Shown one piece after another: positions 1-8,600 of a DNA stretch of 64,000 nucleotides; within the stretch, counting starts at the first letter, position 1; the number at the start of each line of letters is the position of its first letter. This DNA is from Roseospira visakhapatnamensis (GTDB lineage: Bacteria > Pseudomonadota > Alphaproteobacteria > Rhodospirillales > Rhodospirillaceae). The notes below the pieces were generated by a model, which had not been told where the DNA came from, did not search any database, and saw only the letters and a program-made list of their open reading frames with translations. The position numbers and the translations under genes are program-made. The stretch covers positions 1 through 64,000 of the forward strand of contig NZ_JACIGK010000020.1 in NCBI RefSeq assembly GCF_014197915.1, in the 5' to 3' direction.

Positions 1-93
1 TGGCACCGCTTTGCGGTGCCAAGATCTGGAACATCCGGGCGCCTGCAAGGCGCCCGGGGGCGGATGAGTCACACTCATCCGCCACTGGTATCA
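1..93. repeat. Three-hairpin palindromic element, family B (copy B3)
   Basis: Three consecutive perfect hairpins are visible: 1-21 (9-bp stem, TTT loop), 36-58 (9-bp stem CCGGGCGCC) and 59-83 (11-bp stem GGCGGATGAGT, loop CAC). They are followed by ACTGGTATCA at 84-93. The third hairpin and the ACTGGTATCA end recur at 28486-28519 and 39402-39436, so this is another member of that family with different first and second hairpins. It lies 5 nt beyond the stop codon of the gene at 99-443, which reads toward it, so it could act as a transcription end. The left part may be cut by the window edge. Confidence 0.7.
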
Positions 94-98
94 GGTCC

Positions 99-443
99 TC
101 AATGATCGGCACCGTGAAGAATGGCCTCGCGGAGGCCCGTGTCATACCCCAGGCCATCCGGCGTCAGGACCGTCGCACCCAGCGGGTCGCGTCGCGCCAG
201 TCCCTTGCGGGTCAGCGCGGCCATCACGGCGGGGTTGTGCAGGCCGGTGGCGTCGGCGCGCATCACCACATAGGGTCCGAGGTGGAAATGGTCCCCGTGA
301 GGCTGGGGCAGCACACCGATGATCCGGTCCCCGGTCTCCGCGTCGGTGGCCGTCACCTCGGGATCACGGGCCAGTTCCTGCAACAGAGTCAAGGTCCGCA
401 GTTGTAGCGGATTGAGCTTCTTGGGATTGGCCTTGGGCGGCAT
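99..443 (-). CDS. Conserved hypothetical protein, 114 aa
   Basis: A 114-residue protein with no signal peptide or membrane segment and a lysine/proline-rich start. I do not recognise a named domain. The body alternates short strand-like and helical segments, with a histidine-rich stretch near residues 48-55. A GGAG sequence lies 8 nt before the ATG, supporting the start. Its 3' end faces the palindromic element at 1-93, and a different element (481-609) lies upstream between it and the next gene. G+C and codon use match the surrounding genes. It is likely a real gene of unknown function. Confidence 0.6.
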   Translation of the reverse strand: MPPKANPKKLNPLQLRTLTLLQELARDPEVTATDAETGDRIIGVLPQPHGDHFHLGPYVVMRADATGLHNPAVMAALTRKGLARRDPLGATVLTPDGLGYDTGLREAILHGADH

Positions 444-480
444 CGTCGACTCCAGAGGGAACGGATGGGGATCGGGTCGC

Positions 481-609
481 TAGTGCAGCGACGCATTCAA
501 GGGAGTCCCCCTTGAATGCAAGCGTCGCTGCACAAAATATTGTTATTAGTGCACTTTCGATCCAGACAATAGAATGCGAACTGCATCCTTTGTCTGGATC
601 AGTGCACTA
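481..609. repeat. Composite palindromic element, family A (copy A1)
   Basis: Two joined modules. 483-533 is a long imperfect hairpin (GTGCAGCGACG...CGTCGCTGCAC, with a CATTCAAGGG/CCCTTGAATG inner stem). 547-609 is a palindromic unit with ends TAGTGCACT / AGTGCACTA and inner arms ATCCAGACAA / TTGTCTGGAT. A close relative of the whole composite is at 31813-31934, and the second module also occurs at 20945-21006. TA at both tips suggests a MITE-like element using TA targets, although no transposase is inside. The right tip enters the 3' end of the yggS-like gene and provides its last codons and stop. Confidence 0.8.
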
Positions 610-1339
610 GCGGCGGGCGCGCGCCGAAGATGGCCGTGCCCACCCGCACGTGGGTGGCGCCGAGAGCCACCGCCACCTCGTAATCGCCGCTCATGCCCAT
701 GCTCAGGACCGACAGCCCGGTACGCCGGCCGATCTCGCGCAGCAGGGCGAAATGGGGCGACGGCTCCTCGTCGGCCGGCGGGATGCACATGAGGCCGACG
801 ATGGGCAATCCCAGGCCATCGCGACAGTGAGCGACGAAGGCGTCGGCCGCGTCGGGCGTCACGCCCGCCTTCTGGGGCTCCTCGCCGGTGTTGACCTGGA
901 TCAGGCAGGCGGGACGGCGCCCCTGCCGGTCCATCTCACGGGCCAGGGCGGCGGCCAGCTTGGGCCGGTCCACGGTCTCGATCACATCGAACAGCGCCAC
1001 GGCGTCGGCCGCCTTGTTGGTCTGCAGCGGTCCGTTCAGGCGCAGTTCGAGATCGGGGACGGCGGCGCGCAGGGGCGGCCACTTGCGCTGGGCCTCCTGC
1101 ACCCGGTTCTCGCCGAACACGCGGTGCCCGGCGTCCAGGGCGGCCCGGGCCCGCTCCACGCCGTGGGTCTTGGAGATGGCCACCAGGGTGACCGACGCGG
1201 GCTCGCGCCCGGCGGCGCGGGCGGCGGCGGCGATACGGTCGCGCACGGCGGCCAGATTGGCGCCCACATCGGCGGCAAGGGTGTCGGCGCCGAGGCGCGG
1301 CGTGGCATCCGCTTGCGAAGACGGTTCAAGGTCTGGCAT
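599..1339 (-). CDS. yggS: YggS/PROSC-family PLP-binding protein
   Basis: Cytosolic pyridoxal-phosphate homeostasis protein with the alanine-racemase-like TIM-barrel fold. Family members bind PLP without a known catalytic reaction and affect vitamin B6 and amino-acid balance. Seen here: the PLP lysine in VAISKTH, the GENRVQEA motif, GPLQTNK, and the C-terminal phosphate-binding region LSMGMSGDYEVAVALGATHVRVG. The length (246 aa) is close to the family norm plus a 20-residue N-terminal extension. An in-frame GTG at 1375 would add 12 residues but leaves only 5 bp to the divergent gene at 1381, so ATG at 1339 is preferred. Oddity: the last three codons (Leu-Val-His) and the TGA lie inside palindromic element A1. 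Confidence 0.88.
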   Translation of the reverse strand: MPDLEPSSQADATPRLGADTLAADVGANLAAVRDRIAAAARAAGREPASVTLVAISKTHGVERARAALDAGHRVFGENRVQEAQRKWPPLRAAVPDLELRLNGPLQTNKAADAVALFDVIETVDRPKLAAALAREMDRQGRRPACLIQVNTGEEPQKAGVTPDAADAFVAHCRDGLGLPIVGLMCIPPADEEPSPHFALLREIGRRTGLSVLSMGMSGDYEVAVALGATHVRVGTAIFGARPPLVH

Positions 1340-1380
1340 GGGCTCCGCGTACTGACCGAGGGAGATCGGAGTCACCCGAG

Positions 1381-2019
1381 ATGACGGGAACCTTAGCAGA
1401 GGCCGCCGCGCGGCTCAAACCGGCGCGGACGCGGCATGGCCGCGACCTGCCCCGCCTGTGGCTGGTCAGCGATCCCCAGCGCCTGCCCGACCCGGCCCCC
1501 GCGCTGCACCGCGCGCCACGCGGCGCGGCGTTGCTCTGGCGCCCCTACGATCTGCCGCCGGCCGAGGCACGCACGCGCGGACGCCGTCTGCGGCGCCTCA
1601 CCCGCCAAAGGGGCGTGACCTTCGTGGTGGCCGGCGATGTGCGGCTGGCCGCCATCCTCGGCGCGGACGGCCTGCACCTGTCCGAGGGACTGGCGCGCCA
1701 TGGCGTGCTGGCGGCGGTGCTGGCCTGGCGCCACCGCAAGGGCGGCCGCCTGCTGACCATCGCCAGTCATGGCGCGCGCGCCCTGGCGCGGGCCGGCGAC
1801 CTGGACGCCGACGCAGTGCTGCTGTCCCCGGCCTTCCCCACCGCCAGCCATCCGGGCGCGCCGACCCTGGGGCCGGTTCGAGTCGCACGCTTGGCGCGCG
1901 CCGCATCCTGCCCCGTCATCGCCCTGGGCGGGATCACCCCCGAAACGGCCCGCCGCCTGCCGCCCGGCGCCGTGTCCGGCCTCGCCGCCGTGGGCGCCTG
2001 GAGGCCCACCCCGCCCTGA
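1381..2019 (+). CDS. Thiamine phosphate synthase/TenI-like protein
   Basis: A 212-residue TIM-barrel protein of the ThiE/TenI superfamily. ThiE couples HMP-PP and thiazole phosphate into thiamine phosphate; TenI-like relatives may be non-catalytic or act in thiazole aromatisation. Visible features are LWLVSDP near residue 26, GADGLHLSE, the ADAVLLSPAFPTASHPG segment that corresponds to the ThiE SPxFxT loop, and CPVIALGGI followed by VSGLAAVGAW at the phosphate-binding end. An arginine-rich first 25 residues and no adjacent thi genes make a bona fide ThiE role uncertain. It is transcribed divergently from yggS. Confidence 0.75.
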   Translation: MTGTLAEAAARLKPARTRHGRDLPRLWLVSDPQRLPDPAPALHRAPRGAALLWRPYDLPPAEARTRGRRLRRLTRQRGVTFVVAGDVRLAAILGADGLHLSEGLARHGVLAAVLAWRHRKGGRLLTIASHGARALARAGDLDADAVLLSPAFPTASHPGAPTLGPVRVARLARAASCPVIALGGITPETARRLPPGAVSGLAAVGAWRPTPP

Positions 2020-2219
2020 CGGTTCACCCGCCAGCGGCGGTCGAGCGCCACGGGCACCGCCCCCACTGGCCTCCTGCCCCCTGGCTAGGGCCTGCCCGAC
2101 ACGGGTCCATTTGTGTGTGAAACCATCACACGATACAGTTGGTGGCACGGGACCGGACGACCCGGTCCACCGATCCGGGTGGCGTCGCCGGGAGGTTTGG
2201 CGCGTGATGGCAGCGGACC

Positions 2220-3353
2220 ATGGATGGGTTTCTTGACAGCTTTCCGGGGCAGGTCGCGATCCTGGATCGGGATGGCGTGATCCTGGATGTCAACCGGGCC
2301 TGGACCCGGTTCGCCGCGCAGAACAGCTATGGCGGCCCGGCCTTCCAGGGCTTGAACTATCTGTCCCTGTGCGGTTCGGTCTCCGGTGTGGAGCGGGGCG
2401 CCGCCGTGGCGGTGGCGGACGGGATCCGCGCCCTGGTCGAGGGACGCGAGTCCGTGTTCGAGCAGGTGTATCCCTGCCACGCCCCCACGGAAAAGCGCTG
2501 GTTCAAGCTGCTGATGGGCCGGCATATCGACGACACCGTGATCATGGTCCACGTCGACATCACCACCGAAGTCCTCAGTCGATCCTTCCTGGCTCAACAG
2601 GGCTTCATCGCCAATACGGTGCATGACCTGCGGACGCCGATCACCGCCTTGCGCGCCTACGCCGAGATGATCGAGATGAGAATCGAACCGCAGCGCACCC
2701 GGGAGTTCGCGCGGAACATCGTCGGCGCGGCCGATATCCTGCTGGAACTGGTCAACGACCTGCTGGGTGCATCGGAGGCCGAGAACGGGGGCCTGCTGCT
2801 TTCGGATCAGGTCATCGACATCGCCGACCTGATCCGCGAAAGCCTGGTGCATGTCCACCATCTGGCCGAGAAACGATCGGTCACCGTGACGGTCAAGATC
2901 GATCCCGTGCCCAGCCTGCTCGCGGATCGGCGGCGCCTGCGTCAGGCGCTGATCAACATCTTGTCCAACGCGGTGAAGTACAACCGGGACCACGGCCATG
3001 TGACCGTTCGCGGGGGCCAGGACCCGGGCGGGGGTCTGATGGTGTCCGTCACCGACAGTGGACAGGGCATGACCCCGGCGGACATCGAGCGTGCCTTGCA
3101 ACCCTTCGCCCGGACCCTGTCGGCGATGGCCAGCGGCGCGGAGGGCTCGGGCCTCGGCCTGCCCTTCGCCCATCATCTGGTGGCCCTGCACGACGGTCGC
3201 CTGAGCATCGACAGCACGCCCGGCGTCGGCACGACGGTTTCCATCACCTTTCCGCGCTGGCGGTCCGTCTCCGCCGGGGACCGATCCGCGCATCCACCGG
3301 CGCGCGTGGGGCACGGGCTCGACCTCGGCGATGACGCGAGTGTCCCCCATTGA
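2220..3353 (+). CDS. Soluble PAS-domain sensor histidine kinase
   Basis: A 377-residue cytosolic histidine kinase: one PAS domain (about residues 5-115), HisKA with phospho-acceptor His135 in VHDLRTPIT, and HATPase with N box NILSNAVKYN (about 246), G1 DSGQGM and G2 GSGLGL. No membrane segment or receiver domain is present, so it presumably senses a cytoplasmic signal and phosphorylates an unlinked regulator. The last 40 residues are low-complexity and beyond the kinase core. No response regulator gene is adjacent. The ATG at 2220 begins directly at the PAS domain; an RBS is not obvious. Confidence 0.85.
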   Translation: MDGFLDSFPGQVAILDRDGVILDVNRAWTRFAAQNSYGGPAFQGLNYLSLCGSVSGVERGAAVAVADGIRALVEGRESVFEQVYPCHAPTEKRWFKLLMGRHIDDTVIMVHVDITTEVLSRSFLAQQGFIANTVHDLRTPITALRAYAEMIEMRIEPQRTREFARNIVGAADILLELVNDLLGASEAENGGLLLSDQVIDIADLIRESLVHVHHLAEKRSVTVTVKIDPVPSLLADRRRLRQALINILSNAVKYNRDHGHVTVRGGQDPGGGLMVSVTDSGQGMTPADIERALQPFARTLSAMASGAEGSGLGLPFAHHLVALHDGRLSIDSTPGVGTTVSITFPRWRSVSAGDRSAHPPARVGHGLDLGDDASVPH

Positions 3354-3441
3354 CGCCGTGCCTCGCCACCGCGTCTGGCCCCCGGGCCATGGGACGACTA
3401 TGGTGCGGACTCCCCCACCTTCCCTCGCGCCTGACGAGTCC

Positions 3442-5496
3442 ATGAGCAAGACGCCGAAAACACCCCCCCACTCCGCCCCCACGCGCTCCACGCCCCGTCG
3501 CGCCATGCCCGGCGGCGCCGGCACCCTCTCGCACATGGTGCCCGGCGCGCGATCCACCGCGCCGGCGGCCGGAGACGGCGCGGGCCCGATCAGCCCCCGA
3601 CGCGCGGTGGCGGAGGGACACCAGCGCCTCGCGCGCGGCGACCTGCCGGGCGCCGAACGGCTGTTCCGTCAGGCCCTGGCCTCGGCGCCCCGCAACGGTC
3701 CGGCCCTGGGCGGCCTCGGCATCGTCGCGGCTCGCGCCGGCCACGGCGAGGCGGCGGCGCGCCTGTTCGACCAAGCCCGCCAGGCCGACCCCAAGGAGCC
3801 CGACCACGGCGTCAACCTGGGCTCGGCGCTGTGGAGCCTGAACCGCCGGCCGGAGGCCCTGGAGGTCTTCGGCGCCACCGCCCGCGCCGCCCCCCGGCAC
3901 CGGCGCGCCCGCCAGTCCCTGGCCTCGGCGCTGCTGGAGATGGGCCACCTCGACGCCGCGCGCGCCGAGGCCGAGGCGCTGCTGGCCCTGGACCGCACCG
4001 CCGCCGCCGCGCATGCCCTGCTGGGCCGGGTGCACCTGCGCGGCGGACGGCCCGACGCGGCCGTCGCCGCCCTTCGCGAGGCCACGCGCCAGGCACCGGA
4101 TCACCCGGCCCACTGGAACGACCTGGCCCTGGCGCTGTCGGCCGGCGGGGACCGCCCGGGCGCCGTGGAGGCCCTGCGCCAGGCGCTGGCCCTGGCCGGC
4201 AAGGGTCCGCGCGCGGTGGAGATGGCCCTCAACCTGGCCGGCACGCTGATCGCCGACCAGCGCGCGGAAGAGGCCGAGGCCCTGCTGGCCCCCCTTCTGG
4301 AGACCCATCCGGATCACCAGGGCCTGCGCCTGACCCTGGGCGACGCGATGCAGCGCCAGGGCCGTTTCGCGGAGTCCCGCGCCCTGTTCCAGGCCGTGCT
4401 CGACCATGACCCGGCCAACGTCATCGCCTTGCGGGGCGTGGCGAAGGCGGGCCGGGTTGCCCCCGGCGATCCCGTCATCGAGCGGCTGCGGGCCGCCAGC
4501 GCCGACGCCAAGGCTCCCGAGGGCGCCCGCGTCGAAGCCTTGTATGCCCTCGGCAAGGCCCTCGACGATACGGGCGACACCTCGGGCGCCTTCGCCGCCT
4601 GGGCCGAGGCCAACGCCGTGCAGGCGGCGGCGCGCCCCTTCGATGCCGCGGCCCTGGACGATCTGGTGGAGCAGTCGCGCGACGTGTTCACGGCCGACCT
4701 GTTCGAGGGCATGACGGCCCTGGGCGATCCCAGCACACGGCCGGTGTTCATCGTCGGCATGCCGCGCTCCGGAACCTCTCTGGTCGAGCAGATGCTGGCC
4801 AGTCATCCGGCCGCGGCCGGCGCGGGCGAACTGGGTCACCTGGCCGAGTTCCAGCGCCACCTGCCGCGCCACCTGGGGGCGGCGGTGGACTACCCCGCCT
4901 GCCTCTATGGCCTGAAGGGCGACGTGGCGCGCGGCTTCGCCGGCCACTATCTGGCACGCCTGGACGAGGCCGCCCGCCGGGTCGGCAAGCCCGAGGCCGC
5001 GCGGGTCAGCGACAAGCTGCCCGACAACGCCATGCGCCTGGGCCTGATCGCGCTGCTGTTTCCCAGGGCGCGGGTGGTCGTCTGCCGGCGGGATCCCTTG
5101 GATACCGGCCTGTCGTTGTTCCAGCAGAACTTCGCCGGCGGCATTCCCTATGCCACCGGCCTGGAGACCATCGGCCGGGCGATGATCGCCCACGACCGCC
5201 TCATGGCGCACTGGCGGGACGTGCTGCCGCTGCCGATGCTGGCGGTGGACTACGAGACCCTGGTCACGGACCTGGAGGGCGAGGGCCGGCGCCTCATCGC
5301 GTTCCTGGGGCTGGACTGGGACCCGGCGGTGCTGCGATTCCATGAAACCGACCGGCCGGTGTACACCGCCAGCAAGTGGCAAGTCCGCCAGCCGGTGTTC
5401 ACCAGGTCCGTGGGCCGCTGGCGGCGCTACGACGCCCCGTTGACCCCCTTGCGGACTGTGCTGGAGACCGCCGGCCTAACGCAAAGGGCGATTTAA
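3442..5496 (+). CDS. TPR-repeat sulfotransferase family protein
   Basis: A 684-residue protein. After a disordered proline-rich N-terminus (about 50 residues) come roughly eight tetratricopeptide repeats to about residue 390. A C-terminal sulfotransferase domain follows, with the PAPS 5'-phosphosulfate loop GMPRSGTSLVEQ near residue 438 and the 3'-phosphate region RDPLDTGLS. Family members transfer sulfate from PAPS, the TPRs probably presenting a peptide or glycan substrate. An in-frame ATG exists at 3331, but it overlaps the upstream kinase gene; 3442 is preferred. It reads toward the NRPS/PKS genes 115 bp downstream, so it could be a tailoring enzyme, but this link is only positional. Confidence 0.82.
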   Translation: MSKTPKTPPHSAPTRSTPRRAMPGGAGTLSHMVPGARSTAPAAGDGAGPISPRRAVAEGHQRLARGDLPGAERLFRQALASAPRNGPALGGLGIVAARAGHGEAAARLFDQARQADPKEPDHGVNLGSALWSLNRRPEALEVFGATARAAPRHRRARQSLASALLEMGHLDAARAEAEALLALDRTAAAAHALLGRVHLRGGRPDAAVAALREATRQAPDHPAHWNDLALALSAGGDRPGAVEALRQALALAGKGPRAVEMALNLAGTLIADQRAEEAEALLAPLLETHPDHQGLRLTLGDAMQRQGRFAESRALFQAVLDHDPANVIALRGVAKAGRVAPGDPVIERLRAASADAKAPEGARVEALYALGKALDDTGDTSGAFAAWAEANAVQAAARPFDAAALDDLVEQSRDVFTADLFEGMTALGDPSTRPVFIVGMPRSGTSLVEQMLASHPAAAGAGELGHLAEFQRHLPRHLGAAVDYPACLYGLKGDVARGFAGHYLARLDEAARRVGKPEAARVSDKLPDNAMRLGLIALLFPRARVVVCRRDPLDTGLSLFQQNFAGGIPYATGLETIGRAMIAHDRLMAHWRDVLPLPMLAVDYETLVTDLEGEGRRLIAFLGLDWDPAVLRFHETDRPVYTASKWQVRQPVFTRSVGRWRRYDAPLTPLRTVLETAGLTQRAI

Positions 5497-5611
5497 ATCT
5501 TAAGGTGTTTGCGAGTATTGGACCCGTTGGTTTTTCCGCCTTGCGTGCAACATCTGTGATAGGGTTTGATGATCATTCGATCGTTTCCTCCCCGTCGCAC
5601 GACTCAACCGC

Positions 5612-8600
5612 ATGACGATAGTGACGCCATCATCGGGACCATCATCCTGCCCCGGTGCCATTCTCTCGATGGCGGATCGCCGGCCCGAGCAGGTGGCAAC
5701 GGTATTCGACGGCACGGCGCGGTCCTACGCGGCGGCGCGGATCCTGGCCGCAGCCGTCGCCCGGACGCTGGAGGCCGCCGGCGTGGCCCCCGGCGAGCCC
5801 GTGGTGGTGGCGCAGCCGCGCGGCCATGCCCTGCCCGCGTCCATGCTCGGCGTGCTGGCCCAGGGCGCCTGTCTGGTGCCCATCCCCCCCGACGACCCAC
5901 CGGACCGGGTCCGCGTGCAACTGGATGACTGCGGCGCCCGGGTGATCCTGACCACGGCGGCGGTTCGCGCCGGACTGCGGGATCTGGCGCCGCCGGCGGC
6001 GCGCCTGATCGACGTGGAGGCGCTGCGCCCGCAGCCCGGGGACGAGACCCGGCCCGCGGCGCCCACGACACCCGACCAGCCGGCCTACATGCTGTACACC
6101 TCGGGATCGACCGGACAGCCCAAGGGATGCCTGAACACCCATGGCGCGCTTGCCACCCTGATTGCCTGGTATGATGCGTCGCTGCCGCTGGGGCCGGACG
6201 ACGCCATCCTTCAAAGAACGACCATCGGCTTCGACGCCGCGCTGCCGGAAATCCTCTGGCCGCTGGCGCGCGGCGCGCGGCTGATCCTGCCGATCCCGCA
6301 CGCCCAGCACGACCCGGCCCATCTGGCGGCGCTGATGGCCGCGCACGACGTCACCCTCGTCACCTTCGTGCCGACCACGCTGCGCGCGTTCCTGGATCAG
6401 GAGACCCTGCCCGCGCTGCCGCGCCTGCGCCGGGTGGCGTCGATCGGCGAGCCGTTGCCCATGGACCTGGTGCGGGCGGTGCACGACCGCCTGGGATGCC
6501 CGGTGGAGAACCAGTACGGCCCCGCGGAAGCGGCGGTGGCCGTCACGACCTGGGTGTCCTCCCTGGAGCGCGACTGGACCGAGACCGCCATCGCCCCCAT
6601 CGGCCGGCCAGGCCCCGGCATGGCGGTCACCGTCGTGGACGAGGCGCTGCGCCCGGTCCCCGACGGCACGGTCGGCGAACTGCTGATTTCCGGCCCGCCG
6701 GTGGGGCTCGGCTACTGGAACCGGCCCGAGGAGACCGAGGCCCGCTTCCTCGACGGCCCCCTGCCCGGCCTTCCCCACGACCGCCATTACCGCACCGGCG
6801 ACATGGGGCGCGTCGATGCCCACGGGCTGCTGCATTGCCTGGGCCGCCAGGACGGACAGGTCAAGGTCAACGGCGTGCGCTTCGAACTGGCGGAGATCGA
6901 GGCCGCGTTGACCACCGTGGACGGGATCGCCACCGCCGCCGTCAGTCCCGTGGCCGACGCGGACGGCCGCAAGACCCTGGTGGCCCATGTGGTGCCGGAG
7001 GATGCCGCCACGCCGCTAACGGCGGTCGCCCTGCGACAGGCCCTGGCCGCGCGCCTGCCGCTGGCGGTCATCCCCGACGCGACCGAGGTCCGCGCCACCC
7101 TGCCCCACCTCCCCAACGGCAAGGTGGACCGGCCAGCCCTCCTGACCGCCGCGCGGACGCTGCTGGGCGAGGACACGGCGGATCCGCCGCTCCCCGCCGA
7201 GCCCGCGACATCGTCCGCCCCCGCGACGCCCGATCCCCCCGCCCGACCACGGTCCGCGCCAAAACCCGCGCCGCCACCGGATGCCCCCCCTATCCCGTCC
7301 CCCGGCGGGTCCCGGGCGCCCGTTCGCGCCGACCGGGCGCCCACGCCGGATCCGCTGGTCGCCCTGTGGGCCGACCTGCTGGACCTGGACCCGTCGGACA
7401 TCGTCGCGGATGCCAGTTTCTTCGACCTGGGCGGCGGCTCGTTGCTGGCGCGGCGCATGATCGGCCGCGTCAATGCGCGGTTCGGCGTGACCCTGCCGGT
7501 GATCACCGCGTTCACCCACCGCACGCCCGCGGCCCTGGCCGACGCCATCGCCAAGGCCCGCCCCGGCCCCGAGACACCGCCCTCCGCGACCGGAGCCCCC
7601 GCCGGGCCCGGCACGGGTTCCCGAGACCGCGCGGCGGCGGATGGCGCCATCGCCATCATCGGCGCCGTCGCCCGGGTCCCCGGCGCCGATGACGTGGAGA
7701 CCTTCTGGGCCAACCTGCTGGCCGACCGCGACGGCATCACCCACTTCGACCCGGACACCCTCGACCCCGGCGTCGCCGAGGCCCTGCACACGGATCCCGA
7801 CTATGTCCCCGCGCGCGGCATCATCGCCGACGCCGACCGCTTCGACGCCCGCTTCTTCGGCATCGGCGCCCGCGAGGCGGCGATCATCGACCCGCAACAG
7901 CGCCTGTTGCTGGACCTGGCCTGGCAACTGCTCGACCAGGCCGGCGCCCTGCCCGAGGCGGCGCCCACGGGCGTGTTCGTGGGGGTTGGCGATGCCTTCT
8001 ACCGCTGGCATGCGCTGGCCGGCTCGCCGACCGCCGCCGGCTTCGGCGACTGGCCGGTCAGTTGGGCCAACGACAAGGACTACGCCGCGCCGCGCCTCGC
8101 CCACCGGCTCAACCTGACCGGCCCGGCGGTCACGGTGCAGACGGCGTGTTCCACCAGCCTGGCCACGGTGGCGGCGGCGGTGGACGCGCTGCGTGCCGGG
8201 CGCTGCGCCCTGGCGGTGGCCGGCGGCCTGTCGGTGCAGGTGCCGCAGCGGGTGGGCCACCTGTACCAGGAAGGCGCCATGTTCTCGGCCGACGGCACGT
8301 GCCGGCCGTTCGACACCGACGCCACCGGCACCCTGTTCTGCGATGGCGGCGGATTGGTGCTGCTGAAACCGCTGGACCGCGCGCTCGACGATGGCGACCC
8401 GGTGCTCGCGGTGATTCGCGGCGTCGGCATCAACAACGACGGCGCCGACAAGGCCAGCTTCACCGCCCCGTCCGTGGCCGGACAGGCGGCGGCGCTGCGG
8501 GCGGCGCTGGCGGACGCCGATGTCCCCGCCGACAGCATCGCGTTCGTCGAGGCCCATGGCACCGGCACGCCGCTTGGCGACCCCATCGAGGTCGCCGCCC

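Noticed and set aside
1381-2019. TPP riboswitch upstream of the ThiE-like gene
   Set aside because: Only 5 to 41 bp separate it from the divergent yggS-like gene, too short for a THI element, and no CTGAGA-type motif is seen.
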